Source: Choristocarpus tenellus KU-1152
Taxonomy: Eukaryota > Phaeophyceae
DNA: 41,584 nt
Direction: 5' to 3'
Assembly (NCBI GenBank): GCA_964200185.2
Contig: CAXNAD020000030.1
Coordinates: 1 to 41,584 of the forward strand
Below are positions 23,801 through 35,400 of this stretch, piece after piece; the stretch's first letter is position 1; each line of letters opens with the position of its first letter. A model generated the notes under the pieces. The model was not told the DNA's origin. It did not search any database and saw only the letters and a list, made by a program, of their open reading frames with translations. A program made the translations under genes and the position numbers.

Positions 23801-26790
23801 CAAAGAGGAGCAAGCACACCAAACATAACCCAAACCTCAAGCCTTGCTCTCACTCAAACCCCCCACCCCCTGGCATTAACAGTTGTGCTTAAGCAGTAGC
23901 AGCATGAATCAATCAAATCGGATGAACATGTTCCATGGGTTTTGCCTTGGCAACACGTACCTTAACCCTCAACCCTAACCCTATCCCAGGGTCTCACATA
24001 GCAAAACAGATATTTTCTTAACCATACAGCTAAAAAATAGTTGTAAGTAAAGCCTACTATTAACAATACTGTACTAGCTGGTCAGTGATAAGAACAACCA
24101 TCCCTAACCCTAGCCCTAAACCTTGAATTGTGCAAACAATTAGAAAAGAGAATGTAGCCCTTAGGTGTAGTTGAGGAGGTCGATTTTCGGTTAGGGTTAA
24201 TGTTAGGGTAACCCTAAACTCAGGTCAACTGAAGTATGATCACAGTTATTGGTGTCGGCATCAAACACTCAGGTAAGGAACAACAAGAGCTCCATGGCCC
24301 ATCTTGAAATGGCAATCCAAATGCAACATTATGTTTCAACCAAATGTGGAGTCTAGAATAACAGATTAGCTTTAGAGCTCAACACATAGCATTCATCAGG
24401 TTCAATTTAGTTTCACTTTAGTTTCTGATAATAAGTGTGGAATTCCAAAAGATGATCTCAATCCAGGCAAAAATCTTACCAATCCTCTGTTTCCTTTTTC
24501 AACAACTCAATCAAGTGCACAAGCTGCACTCACAGCATTCATTGATTCAATAAAAAATGCTGTGGTAATCAATTATACACCAACAAAAGTGACGAGAGCG
24601 CTATGGGTGCCTGTGAATAGTCCCAGTCTCAGACAGGACCCAGGTAGAAACTGCACCAATATCTGCTGGCACCTGCAGTCAAGCCCTTCAACATACCCAC
24701 TAAAAGGCCTTAATGCATGCACTGCCCTACAGTCCCGGTCTCAGACAAGAGTTAAGGAACCACTGTAACAATCATCTGCAGGTAATTGTAGGCCATCCCC
24801 AACAAATTCAACCCACAAGGACTTGCATTCAGTGTGAAAAATATGCATAATGTGTAATTGATGCCAACATTGAGGGGCAAGGATTATGGTCAGTCTAGAG
24901 GGGATTGCATAGAAATTGCATCTCCACGGTTTAATGGGATAAATGGTATCTCATAGTAATGGTATCTCATAGTAGTGGTATCTCATAGTAGTGGTATCTC
25001 ATAGTAGTGCTAACCCTAACCCTAAGTGAGTGCTGGTTTCCACACCACACTTCCTGCACATCAACATCAATACTATGCAAATCATGTGTAGAGTGGTTAC
25101 ACAAAGAAACATGTGTTTCCAATTTGAGCACTGCAGGCCATCGTGAACGAATGACACACACCTGAGTTGTGACAACATCATCCAGGAGCCCACAGTCCAC
25201 AATAGAGTCAGCACAAGATTGAGTGAGCTGCGGGATATCCCCACTCAAATCAAGCAACTCAAAACGAAGCTTCCTGTCATCAGATAGTACATCGAATCAA
25301 GGACAACAACAAAGAATGCACATCTAAGGGAAACATCAAAGTGAGGCAATCAAAGACAGTTGACAAAAACTAACCCTAACCCTAATCCCCATTCTACACT
25401 CGCAATGGTAGTCAACATCGACACAGTATACTTTGCAATTTCAGCACCAAAGTGCTTCTCATCCTCCACCATAGTATCTAACAGGAACATGGAATTACTC
25501 ACAAGACAACCCTTTTCTCTCATCACCTTTTTCGTTGTGATTCTTTTTTTGTCCGTCACATTTTCTGTTTGGATTCAAGAGTCAATTCAGGCACACAGGC
25601 TACATCTCTCTTGTGGAATAATGTGATTCAAGTTTCCATAGGCCCCTTGTCCTTCACAAATGGGGAACTATGGCTTACTTTTATTTTTCATTCCACATGT
25701 CCACATCATTTCAAAGCAGGGGACAGGACTAGGGTTATGACGCCTCATCGTTCTCGCTTACCCATTAGCAACATTCTGTGCGCAAACAGGGTCGGCTTCT
25801 GCTGCTGCCTTGAGGGTGTCAATCCTTGCAGCATCATAGTCGACACATCGGATGTTTCCACCGCGTCTGCACAGACACCACAGCACGGCAGTAGGAAGGG
25901 TATATCGCAGACACAGATAAAATGCGATACTTCAAAAAGGAGCAGTTGAAGTTACAACGAGCAACACAATAGGACAATCCACGGTCTACAGTGGCACAGC
26001 ACTGACACATATATGCCACGGCCCTTACATCACAGCGAACACCAGCAGCATATTAGGACAACGAAGAGCATCGATGTGCACATTGAGATGACCTAGGCCA
26101 TGTGTCTGTAAAAACTACGAATCCGTATAACTAGGAATTCGACGAGCAGCTGAATTCAAGCGTGCAAAATTGTCCTATCCTCGGGGTGGGTGGGGATTTG
26201 TACCATTAGCATACCTTCTAGTGAAACTTGATGAGTAGTGAAGGGCAGCTGGAAACACTACTTACAGGCCTTCAACATCGTACAACTTTGGGGAACTCAC
26301 ACAGTACCATAGCCGTCACGGCTGAGCTGTAGGGGAATGTCGGTGCCGCAGCCATAGATGAGGATCTGGTCTGGTGGTTGCACATGCTCTCTCAGGAAGG
26401 GAATAATATCGGCGTATGGAAGATTATCAAGCTTTCCCCGAGGAGTATAACATGCGTGGTGTGGACCAGACAGTCAAAGGAACAGACCTTCGTGAGGTAC
26501 GACAAGCGGATGCTTTCATGTTATTTGACTTCATGGGACAAGAATAGAGCCTTGCTAAACGAGTGCAACATAGCCTGAAACCTACTCAGGAATACCTCTA
26601 GGGCTGTGCCAGCCATGAACGTTGAGGTTGACGTCCTAGTTGCGGTCCTAGACACCCATCGGTTTGACCATGATTGGGTCGAGGTAGCGGAATGTCCACC
26701 AACCCTGACTCCAAATCCTTTAGCGCCATTTCCCATAATCAAAGCTAAAGTAGCAAACAGAGCATATCGTCGACCAGAGGAAGAGGGCAT
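20862..26790 (-). CDS. Class I SAM-dependent methyltransferase with a bipartite-looking N-terminal presequence
   Basis: Six exons on the complement: 26596-26790, 26301-26431, 25762-25866, 25162-25273, 22989-23108, 20862-20993. All junctions are GT-AG and in phase, giving 264 residues. Residues 1 to about 26 look like a signal peptide (RR, then the hydrophobic stretch ALFATLALIMG); the next 35 or so are rich in Ser, Thr and Arg, as in complex-plastid transit peptides. The catalytic fold follows: motif I ILIYGCGTDIPLQL (SAM-binding GxG), acidic end of strand 2 in RCVDYDAARI, strand 3 FELLDLSGD, strand 4 DSIVDCGLLDDVV, then a segment ADRCVEAAHRAVILGNPLV. The spacing resembles the METTL13/EEF1AKMT group of small lysine methyltransferases, but the substrate is unknown. 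The acceptor of exon 2 (GGAAAG) and the assignment of the last exon across a 2-kb intron are the weakest points. A Phe follows the presumed cleavage region (AKG/FG). Confidence 0.82.
21030..21360. repeat. 19-bp minisatellite ending in a telomere-like run
   Basis: About 17 copies of a 19-base unit AAGAAACAAAATTAGTAAC, with AGTACC variants clustered in the middle. The array runs directly into CCCTAACCCTAACCCT at 21361-21376; the unit's own TAAC end supplies the junction. It lies in the last methyltransferase intron (20994-22988). Confidence 0.95.
22584..22916. repeat. 36/37-bp minisatellite in the same methyltransferase intron
   Basis: About nine copies of a unit beginning TATAAAATACCTTATTTAAT and continuing GAAACTGTACTATTCTA. 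Variants lack one T (CCTATTT) or carry ATTAA for ATGAA, and the two lengths are intermixed, suggesting higher-order copying. It ends about 75 bases before the donor of exon 5. Confidence 0.95.
23521..23541 (-). repeat. Telomere-like CCCTAA run
   Basis: Three units in the 2-kb methyltransferase intron 23109-25161. Further short runs, some in the opposite orientation, lie near 23705-23720, 23962-23983, 24103-24119 and 24190-24215. Confidence 0.9.
24946..25024. repeat. 17-bp repeat abutting a telomere-like run
   Basis: Four copies of a unit containing GGTATCTCATAGTAGT end at about 25009 and are followed at once by CTAACCCTAACCCTAAG. It is in the methyltransferase intron 23109-25161, about 140 bases from the exon 4 donor. 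Confidence 0.9.
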
Positions 26791-27063
26791 ACCTCCAGAA
26801 GTGCAAGGAATGCAGTGGGTTTCTGTGTACGATAATCAACAACATTGTGACATATTTGTGTTTTTACAAAACATGGAAGGCCGTTTCGTGGTGTATGTCT
26901 GTCTGCGTATGTTGAGGACGGGCTAGGGGGAGGCTGAAGGACACACAACACTAGAAACCTAAGAAGGGAAAAGGTGGTGTACGATCGTGAAGCTTACGTC
27001 AGTCCCTCAAGTTCATTACACTTAAACGTCTCCTAGCTTGGAGTGTAGGCTGAACCTCCTCCA

Positions 27064-27812
27064 TCATTGATTTCTGTGAGTGAGGGGGTTGTTGAAGACG
27101 TTGAAGGACTGAACACCACAAATCATCATGAAGGCAGCATGTGTCGCGGTCTTCGCGACTTTGGTTGCATCGGGGTCGACATTCGTCATTCCAGGGCCAT
27201 CCAGGGTGATAACTGGTCGTCCAACGCGCACAAGCACTTCCAAGGTGACACGAAATGGCTGTCTGAGTAGTTGCACACGTTTTTACATGTTCAAGTGAGT
27301 TTCGCAATTTTTAGGTTTGTCAGAACCACACCACGCTTTTCCCCAAGATTATTTAAACAGATGTGGTAGGAGTCCTTATTCTTTGTGTCGGTTGCTTCAG
27401 TATGAGACGCAACACTCCCGTCTATCTCTCCACGAGGATGTGTGATGCCCCTGCATAGCAGGAACCAGGTCTCATTCAAAGTTCTTACCGTTTGCGATCA
27501 CAGGACAGGTTAAACTCCCCCAGGACCGTTTCAAGTCATTGGATGCCACAGTCATGATGGCGTGTCTGACAAAACTTGTCTTCTCTTTGTTGCCATCTGT
27601 AACAGGTGTCTGGCCTTCAAATGGGTCGCGGTGACACAAGGACAAAGAAGGGGAAGCGCCATAGGTGGGCTCCATGGATTACCTGGACAATGAATCAATT
27701 TGTGTCGTGCTTGTTCCGTTCGAACGAACGCCATGTTATCCTTTTTCTGTGGAGAAATAGGTCCTTCTATCCTTGAACTGGCTGCTTGCCTCATTACCAT
27801 CTTGCTCTCCAT
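27064..27812 (-). CDS. Unrecognised multi-exon gene, partly resolved
   Basis: Exon 1 is 27683-27812 (ATG, 43 codons plus one base, GTAATC donor). Exon 2 is 27489-27596 (acceptor TGTTACAG, donor GTAAGA), and the two agree in phase. Joined they read MESKMVMRQAASS, later FVRHAIMTVASNDLKRSW and CPVIANG. A third minus-strand coding-like stretch, 27064-27262 (acceptor TACTCAG), reads FRVTLEVLVRVGRPVITLDG, then GMTNVDPDATKVAKTATHAA, and ends NNPLTHRNQ stop. Its phase does not fit exon 2 directly, so a short exon between 27270 and 27480 is probably missing; a candidate acceptor lies near 27449. I do not recognise the family and see no signal peptide or clear membrane span. The gene lies 273 bases upstream of the methyltransferase on the same strand. 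Confidence 0.5.
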
Positions 27813-28032
27813 AAAGAAGAAATTCTACCCCGAATGACAATGCAAGTTGCTTGCTGACCAGGCTCTGGGGCTCCAGTTGATAAGGGCATGTTAGTAATAA
27901 GTGTTCCTCTGTAACCGTGTCAGACGAGTCTCCTTAAGAAACCCTTGCCCGTAATTGATGGACCGTGCGATTTTTGCTGTAACGATTGGTTGTATTCCCC
28001 CACAATTCTTATTTCTTCCTTTTATCCTGCAG

Positions 28033-28360
28033 GCACTCTTTCGGTATCTGCCGGCCACGTAAGCCGGGGCGCAAGGAGGGTGCACCAGTCGCCGAGGCCC
28101 CAGCACCTCGCCCAAAGCTTGGGGACTATGAAATTGACCTCCAGGCTGAGCTGTACGATGCAGACATTCCACGGGACGAGGAGCTGCTTGCCGAGCTTGA
28201 AAAATATGAGCTGGAAGCCAAAAATGCGGTTGTGGAGCCCAAACCGGTACCCGAATTTGTTTGGTCCGACTTCAATGCAGAGCTAGACCCAGACCCTGAG
28301 GACTTGGAGGGGGGGGAGGCTTTTACCGGGGCTGCTGACCAAGCTGAAACTAGTAATTAA
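28033..28360 (+). CDS. Terminal exon of an unrecognised acidic protein
   Basis: The exon starts after a textbook acceptor (TTCTTCCTTTTATCCTGCAG) and runs 108 codons to TAA. It begins HSFGICRPRKPGRKEG, passes through an Ala/Pro stretch (PVAEAPAPRPK), then a charged helix-like segment LGDYEIDLQAELYDADI and ELLAELEKYELEAKN, and ends in a very acidic, Gly-containing tail. Composition and third-base pattern mark this frame, not the overlapping 113-codon frame, as the coding one. The incoming phase is 2 (one base before the first codon). I could not find a 5' exon in the 220 bases between this acceptor and the divergent gene starting at 27812; the rest may overlap the minus-strand gene or lie further left. 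Function unknown. Confidence 0.55.
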
Positions 28361-31300
28361 TCGAGAGGGTGGCTTAGAATGAAGGAGGGTGTGTGTGTGG
28401 GGATTGCATGACGGCAGTGAACAGGGCATCTTTAGCTCTTCGATGTTCGCGTTATGTGACGGGCACAGCCTGTTGGCATTTCTCTGCAGTTAGCTTGCGG
28501 TAGAGTATGGTGCTTGCTTTTGCTTTTTTGCTTTTTCTATGATGGAGATTTAGAGTTGGAGACCCAGAATTACAAGGTGCAATAGTTTAGAAAGAAAACA
28601 TTTGTTTGGAAGTTAGGGGAGAACAAATACAAATGTGTCTTGGACTATACAACAGAACGTGCACCTCCTGGGGGGGTGTCAGTTAAGAGGTGGGTGGTCA
28701 CCTTTATTTAGAAGGCTGACTGTACTTGACATTTTCAAAGAGTGCATATTCAGGTTCTTTGAGCTACATGCAGCAACCAGTCACATAAATCCTCCAAATA
28801 TATTTCACAGAAAAAGGACAAATTTTGCGTAACTGACATTTTCGTATCTTGCATACAAGAGAATGTTCCTACTCTGTGTTAGGGTTAGTGTTAGCAGTGT
28901 ACACTAGTCACATGCAAATAAGTCATGTAACCCTAACCCTAGATAGCTTTAATAATGTCTATTGTATTGCATGATTGACCCATATATCTGCCTCCCATGT
29001 TCCACCATATATTTTCGTATGCTGTGATTAAGGATTTATCCGATGTTACAGACCTTGGTAAGCCTATTAGAATTAGGTGAAGTAGATCCTGCTGCTGTTA
29101 CGAAACCTTCTGTCGAGGATGTCTTGAATTGCAGAGTAAAACATGCCTCAATTACATTGAGGGTTAGGGTTAGATTGAGGCACACAAGCACAGTTTGTCC
29201 CTCAATTAAATTAAATGATCTGACCCAGAACCCACCAACTTTTATGTTGTTACTGGGTCTGCTTTGAAGCCTTATCTGAGCTACCTCTCCAATTCTAAAC
29301 TAGTTACGGTTAGGGTTATCATTAGAGTGCAGTGTATTACCAAGAGGTTGAGCCCTGCTTGGTAATGTACTTGGAAGGCATCTTTAGAAGCGAATTTGTT
29401 TCTTAGAAGATCACACCAGTTTTATTGAAGAGTTTCATCACACCGTAAACCCTAATGTTTCAAATCGTAGATAGTAGTACTTGAAAAATTCAATAAGAGT
29501 CTCTTCCACAGAAGGAGGTACTACTGGTGCTTTTGTGCAAAGAACCTGCACCACACCCACAGAGTATCCATGTATGTGTATGCTTTTTAACCTATGGTGA
29601 TTGCAAGCTGTGAAGCCATGCATTTGTTGGTTCTGGGTGTCCTGACTGCAGAGGAAGTCGCATCTTCTTCTAACTGGAACATAATCGATGCTGCTGTCTG
29701 CTTGACAAACTTACTATCGACATTGTTGAAAGCGATATTACTGCACTACCAAAGAAGTACAATAACTAGAAAATACTTATAATTGCAGGTAGGGGGAAAT
29801 ATTTACTTAACCTCTGGAGGACAGCGATCAAAGGAGGTGGTCAATTTGAGAAAGTCCTCCATTGTATGCAGTCTCGAAAACATCAAACCTTGATGGGGCC
29901 TAGTTCAGTACAATGTATCGACACACAAGTAGTAGTAGGTGTAAGAAATCGCATTAGAAATGCATTAGTTTTGCATCTAGAATATTGGAGAAACAGGGAA
30001 AATCATGAAATATTATATTTTTCAGTTGTTTCCTGTCTACAGAATAATGATGACCTCTAATGTACATGTACGTACATAAACCTAATTTTAATTTTTTGTT
30101 TGTCTTTAGATGGTGCAGACTGTTCCCACTGGGGCTTATTCTTGGGATCCTACTTACAAAGCCAGAGGAGGCTGGTCAATAATGGCCTGAAATTTGGACT
30201 CTGGATTCTTTGTAAGGAAAATGATTGATGCCCTGTCAAGACAAGGATGTCTTTGGGTTAGATGGGTCCCTATGACCGCCTTGTGGTAGATGTATTTTGA
30301 GTAACATGGAGGGCCCTGCTGTTAACCATGTGTTCACGCCTAATCCTCTCTATTATGCCTACACCATCCAAAGCGTTATTGACTGCATCTCAGGCATGGG
30401 TGTGGAGAATATATTGCATGAGCTTCAAGGTCTTAATTCAAGACTCAAGAGGACCAAAATCGACCTTGCTCTTCAAAGGTTTTACTCTGTCTTTCTTCAG
30501 AATGCACCAGATAAGCCATGTAGTGTGCTGTTCATTGGGCCGCAGTTGAAGGAGCAACTACAAATGGTTTAGGGTTAGGGTTAATTGTGCAATCTGCAGT
30601 AGTATCAAGATGTTGAGGTTGGCAGTCTTCCTACAACAGTCGATTTTAAAAATTGAGGATGGAGCTTTTCGAGGATGACATTAAAAAAAAAACATATCGA
30701 CACTTTATCCCAGTCAAGTTTGGGTCAAGTCCATCCTCAATGAAAAGCTCCCTCCATTTTTGAAATTGGCTGTTCTACGGAGTGGGATGTGCATGTATTA
30801 TTTATCTCCAGAAAGACCAAGAACACTATTTCCTCCTTGAAACCCATACCTCTATTCACTGTTAGCTGTGTTTCTTCATCCAAGGGCAAGAAACATAGTC
30901 AAATTCACTCTAGTGTAGCATCAGATATACATCAAAGAAATGGCAATACGAGACACTCCGCATTTACTAAATTAGCACTTCATCCTTCCAGAGGGTACAA
31001 ACAATATCCAGCAAATATTTCAGATGGACTTGCATTAGTATTGGTGCAGCTTCATGAGCACATTTGATATCAATACAAACAAGGGTTGCAATGTTCTGAC
31101 TGCTCTCTGCAATTCAGGAAAAAATGGAACAATTTCGAGTAATTATTGCCATGCCATAAACCAAACACATCATCAGGAAACGCTCAAGCATCTAGAGTAC
31201 AAAACAACACCAAACTTATACACCAACAGTTAATCAGTTAGTTCACTCTCTTCTACTTGCAGGGTACACTTCCTCTTGCATCCAAGAAGCTAATTTTTAT

Positions 31301-32476
31301 CAATACAAAAAAATTTCACAAAGAAAAAACCGGTGGGCGGATAAGTAGGGTCGTGCACAAACAGGCGGGACAAGTGGTCCCTCAACCATCATGCACAAAG
31401 CACAGGAGATAAAACTTCATCACCCCACTACTTTCAGTTCAACACACAACCGCTTGCATACAGTTTCCCATTTCTCCTGCAAGGTATGCTCATCAACTCC
31501 CATACAAAGTGATATTGTTGTGAAACTTCAAAAATTGTGAGATACACTACACCACAATACAAATATTTCGCCTCATGGGCTCTGTGAAGGTGCATGTTAT
31601 GCACTCTTAGCTTCACTATGAACTGCACAGACATCATCCCTTTTGCACCTTACTTCAAAAATAGAGGGGATGGTATCAAGGAAGCCCACACAACAGATTG
31701 GGCAATGGAATACCCTTGAGAAAAATCTTTCACATTTAAACAATACTGGCACAAGGGGGAAATACAAGTTTTCTACAATAAAAACATGCAGCGTTAGGGT
31801 CAGGGTTAGCCACAATTGCTTCCTACTCCCCTACTAACCCCTAAATTCCTAAAAACCTTTGTCACCTACAATGCAACCTCTCTAGTCAAGTCCAATGTGA
31901 AAGAGGAAAATCAACAAAAGACTGCCCCAGACTCATTCCATGCATCTAGTCACCAATAGAGTTGCAAGAGCACCACTTCAAGCACAGGATGGCTCAAACA
32001 GGATGGCTCAAACTGCATGTGAAGAGATCGGGCAACCAATTAACTACAAACTCTGTGATCTCCTAAGCATAACCTTAACCCTGTCCCAAGACTGTGGTGA
32101 AGGACGTAATGCAAAAGGCAACAATTCATCACCTCATATTTGGTTCACATTGATCCGAAGGATCCACCAGCAAACCCTAACCCTGACTTCAAAATCCTCA
32201 CAGTGGAATCCATCACACCATAAACACTCACCATATAACTGGATCAATAATACATCATTAGCAAATACTCCAGTAACAAATGCTCTACCAGACCGACTCC
32301 TTTCCAAGTGTCAAACTGGGGTACATCCCCAGAAGGGAGAACAGCATTTTTAAAAACTACCCCTCATCAAAAGAGGCAGGGAATAACGAAAAATAATGTA
32401 AGAATCTTGAATTACCCCACCAGATGGCAGAAAACGTTTGACTTAACACATGTATACAGGGTTAGTGTCAGCCACA
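28361..32476. other. Spacer with relic-like DNA, no convincing gene
   Basis: About 4.1 kb between the acidic-protein exon and the transporter 3' end. Open frames are short and scattered. The longest coding-like ones are 30297-30572 (+, 91 codons, unrecognised) and 30789-31067 (+). DNA from about 30100 to 30570 reads as broken frames and may be an old element. An imperfect inverted repeat is at 30636-30772. Short telomere-like runs occur at about 28879, 28928, 29160 and 30570. Confidence 0.5.
30636..30772. repeat. Imperfect inverted repeat, arms about 40 bp
   Basis: The left arm 30636-30675 (starting ACAGTCGATTTTAAAAATTG) and the right arm 30734-30772 read as near reverse complements with several mismatches, around a spacer of about 58 bases. 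The core shared by both is GGAGCTTTTC. It could be a degraded MITE or a transcribed hairpin; no target-site duplication was identified. Confidence 0.65.
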
Positions 32477-35400
32477 TCAGACTGCAAATCCCATTGAAAA
32501 GGCTAAGGATCTCTCCATATCATGCCGAGTGTTGTGCCTCCCATGGGCATCACAGGCAGATGCAACAGCTCTCCTCAGACAGGCCTCCATGGCCACTTGA
32601 TCGCCCTCTACAGTTAGTGTCCCTAACAAAAGCAATACACCTGCAAAATGGTGACAAGCGAAATTATACATTCAGAGCAAGGCAGGGGGGGGGGGGAGTG
32701 ACAAGCAATATAAATATAATTATTTATCATCATGATCAGTATGTGATAAATATAAGAATGAGAGACAAGGAATACAATACGGTAGGGAAGTCAACATCCC
32801 ATCAATACAACAGCATCCAATCTATACATGTCACATTGAGTCAATGGGACTTGTTCCACCTAAATTATTGCATGACTCAAGAGCGCTTCCTTGTGTTGTA
32901 ATGTTGAAACTATCAAGGTTAGGGTTAGGGATTGCACACCCATACATACGATGAGGTTCATTTGGTAGGTGTGTCATATTTTCCATTGTCAAAGTTGTAA
33001 TACACAAAAAATGTCTCTTTGTATGTAGTACAAACAACTTTGTGTTGTGCACCTAACCCTAACCCTAACCATCATTCTGGCAACACCCGTGCAGAGTTGG
33101 TTCACACCAGGTACAACTCAGTTGCCCCACCTTGGAAGGGTTTTTCTCCTGTCCAAAAGCTCTAGCTCTCAACATAACCCACTTTATAAAAAGAAAAAGA
33201 GCTGTTCTCCACTATCACAATAAGAACATCTGAGGACTACGATCATTGAAATATCTTGTCGAAACAAACTCCTCCCCAACAGCCCAATTAGAGCTCATCC
33301 TTGTACATTACTGCAGTATCACTAGTACTTGAAAGAGTATTAGATGAGACCCTTCTAAAGGGTACAGTCAGGGACACAAAAAGCTTGTACTAAGAGTTGT
33401 ATACACGCAGAATCATGTGCATATACAGTCTTCTTCATGCCAACACCATGTAGAGCACTTTGCTATGGTTCCACTAACCTGCAATTGCCCAGAAGACCAG
33501 GCTAACATTGAACATCCCCACACCCTTCTCCACTTCACTACCTAAGGCTGTCAAAATTCCCCGTGAGAGACTTGGACCAATAGTGAGTCCAATATTTGTG
33601 GCGAAGTGAGCCATTCCCAGCAAGGCGCCTCTCACTTCTGGAACATTAGTGTTCATCAGCTGCAGGGAGGGATGGGTAGACAGTTCAATCTCATTGTATT
33701 CATCGCATTCATTGTATTCATTGTATTTCAATCTCATTGTATTTCAAGAAACACAACTATTTTCTTGTTCATATTTTGGCACCAATTCTTTCTAATTCTT
33801 GAAGAAAGTATCCCAACATCAAATTCTACAACAGCAAAAATATATAAGAACATTTGATCACATCGTTCATTGAAAAATTCACGATTTTTTTCAGTCAAAA
33901 ACCTGAACCCTAACCCTAACAAGGGCATAACATTGATCCCTAGTGCTCTCAGGTAATCATGTCGACAACTTGCCTAGTCACACCTAAGCATCACCCACTA
34001 CCTATGTCAACGATTTTTTAAAAGTCTTGCAGCATCCTTTGGTGATTTGATTTAGTCTTGTCACTGCTCCACTAAAAATCAGGTTTCGATCCCCAGATGC
34101 ATGGGAGCATTAATTGCCCCCATGCATCCCAACAGACTCACCACACATACTTCACCAAACTCTCTTATCAATCACAGTATCACAGTTCAAGTTGATAAAA
34201 CTTTACTCATTTCAAATCAACATTTTCGTCTGAGCTGGGGTTAGGGTAGATAGGCAAGATCAGTCAGGTCACAATGCTGCGCATCATCTGTCTCTGAGGT
34301 TGCATCAAGAAGAGGACTGGACCAAAGGAAGGTATACCTTATCCTCACATTTCTTATTCAAGAGAGGTACAAAATGATCCAAAACGAAACTGACTTGTCA
34401 GAATAGGACTGAAGGACCACACACAATGGCTGTGATTTTGTACAATGCACTGAGTTGTACCCTCTTTGGTCCCTGGAATGTGCGGGTATACCCCATGCCA
34501 TTTACTACACTGATCTCGTACCCTTTGTTGGTCTTTGGTGACACACAACAGTACCCTTTTCTGGCTGAAGATCACAAGGTTTGCACATGAAGAACCTACG
34601 TAGCAGGTGCCTACTACATGGAATCTACTACATGGAATCTACTACATGGAATCTACTACGTGGAATCTGCTACATGAAATCTCTTCCCCAAACTTCTGAA
34701 ATTGTGTCAATAGCGATTGATTATTCTGATATACTTCACACTAATTTAGAACTGAACCACAGGGATGCTGTTGGGAATTTATTGTCCCTGTGAGAATTGA
34801 GAAGATTCTAATTCTTGTTAGCAATGACAGCAATGTACTGACTTCATTTAATGTGACATACTACACAAGGAAGACTTGCCGAGATATGAGAGTCTAAGAA
34901 AGCATGAAAATACTACACTTCCTCAGTCCAGCATGACTTAGAACAGATACATCTATAACACCCGTATAACACATCTATAACATCTTGAACATTTCTCCCA
35001 CAAATAGCTTCAACTGATACTGAACATAGGAAGATATTACTACTGTTACTATAATTAATGAGGCAGTTGTAGTGTATCTACACTGGACACCACACATTTC
35101 ACACTTAAATCACAAAGGTATAGATGTTGTGTTTTTGAATTTTCATAAAAACCTTTCTCCTCTGAGCAAAACTCTTTGTTGACCTTCCAAAATAGGAAGT
35201 GAGTTTAACTTCACCCCTCAGATGTCACTATTAAAATATTATTAATAAATTACATGTAAAGATTAAGGACTGGGAAGTTCTCAGCTAAGTGGCAACAAGA
35301 TCTTGAATTTGACAAGACCCGTCCAGAACATCATCTAAAGTCAGCACAACACGTAAGTCCAATTCCTATATCCCCTTTCAGTCCAAATACTTAGAAGTGT

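Noticed and set aside
30297-30572. 91-codon plus-strand open frame as a gene
   Set aside because: No recognisable domain, no splice partners, and surrounding broken frames suggest relic DNA; a second overlapping frame is equally open.
34075-34115. B-box-like GGTTTCGATCCCC as part of a tRNA
   Set aside because: No A box at the right distance and no acceptor stem.
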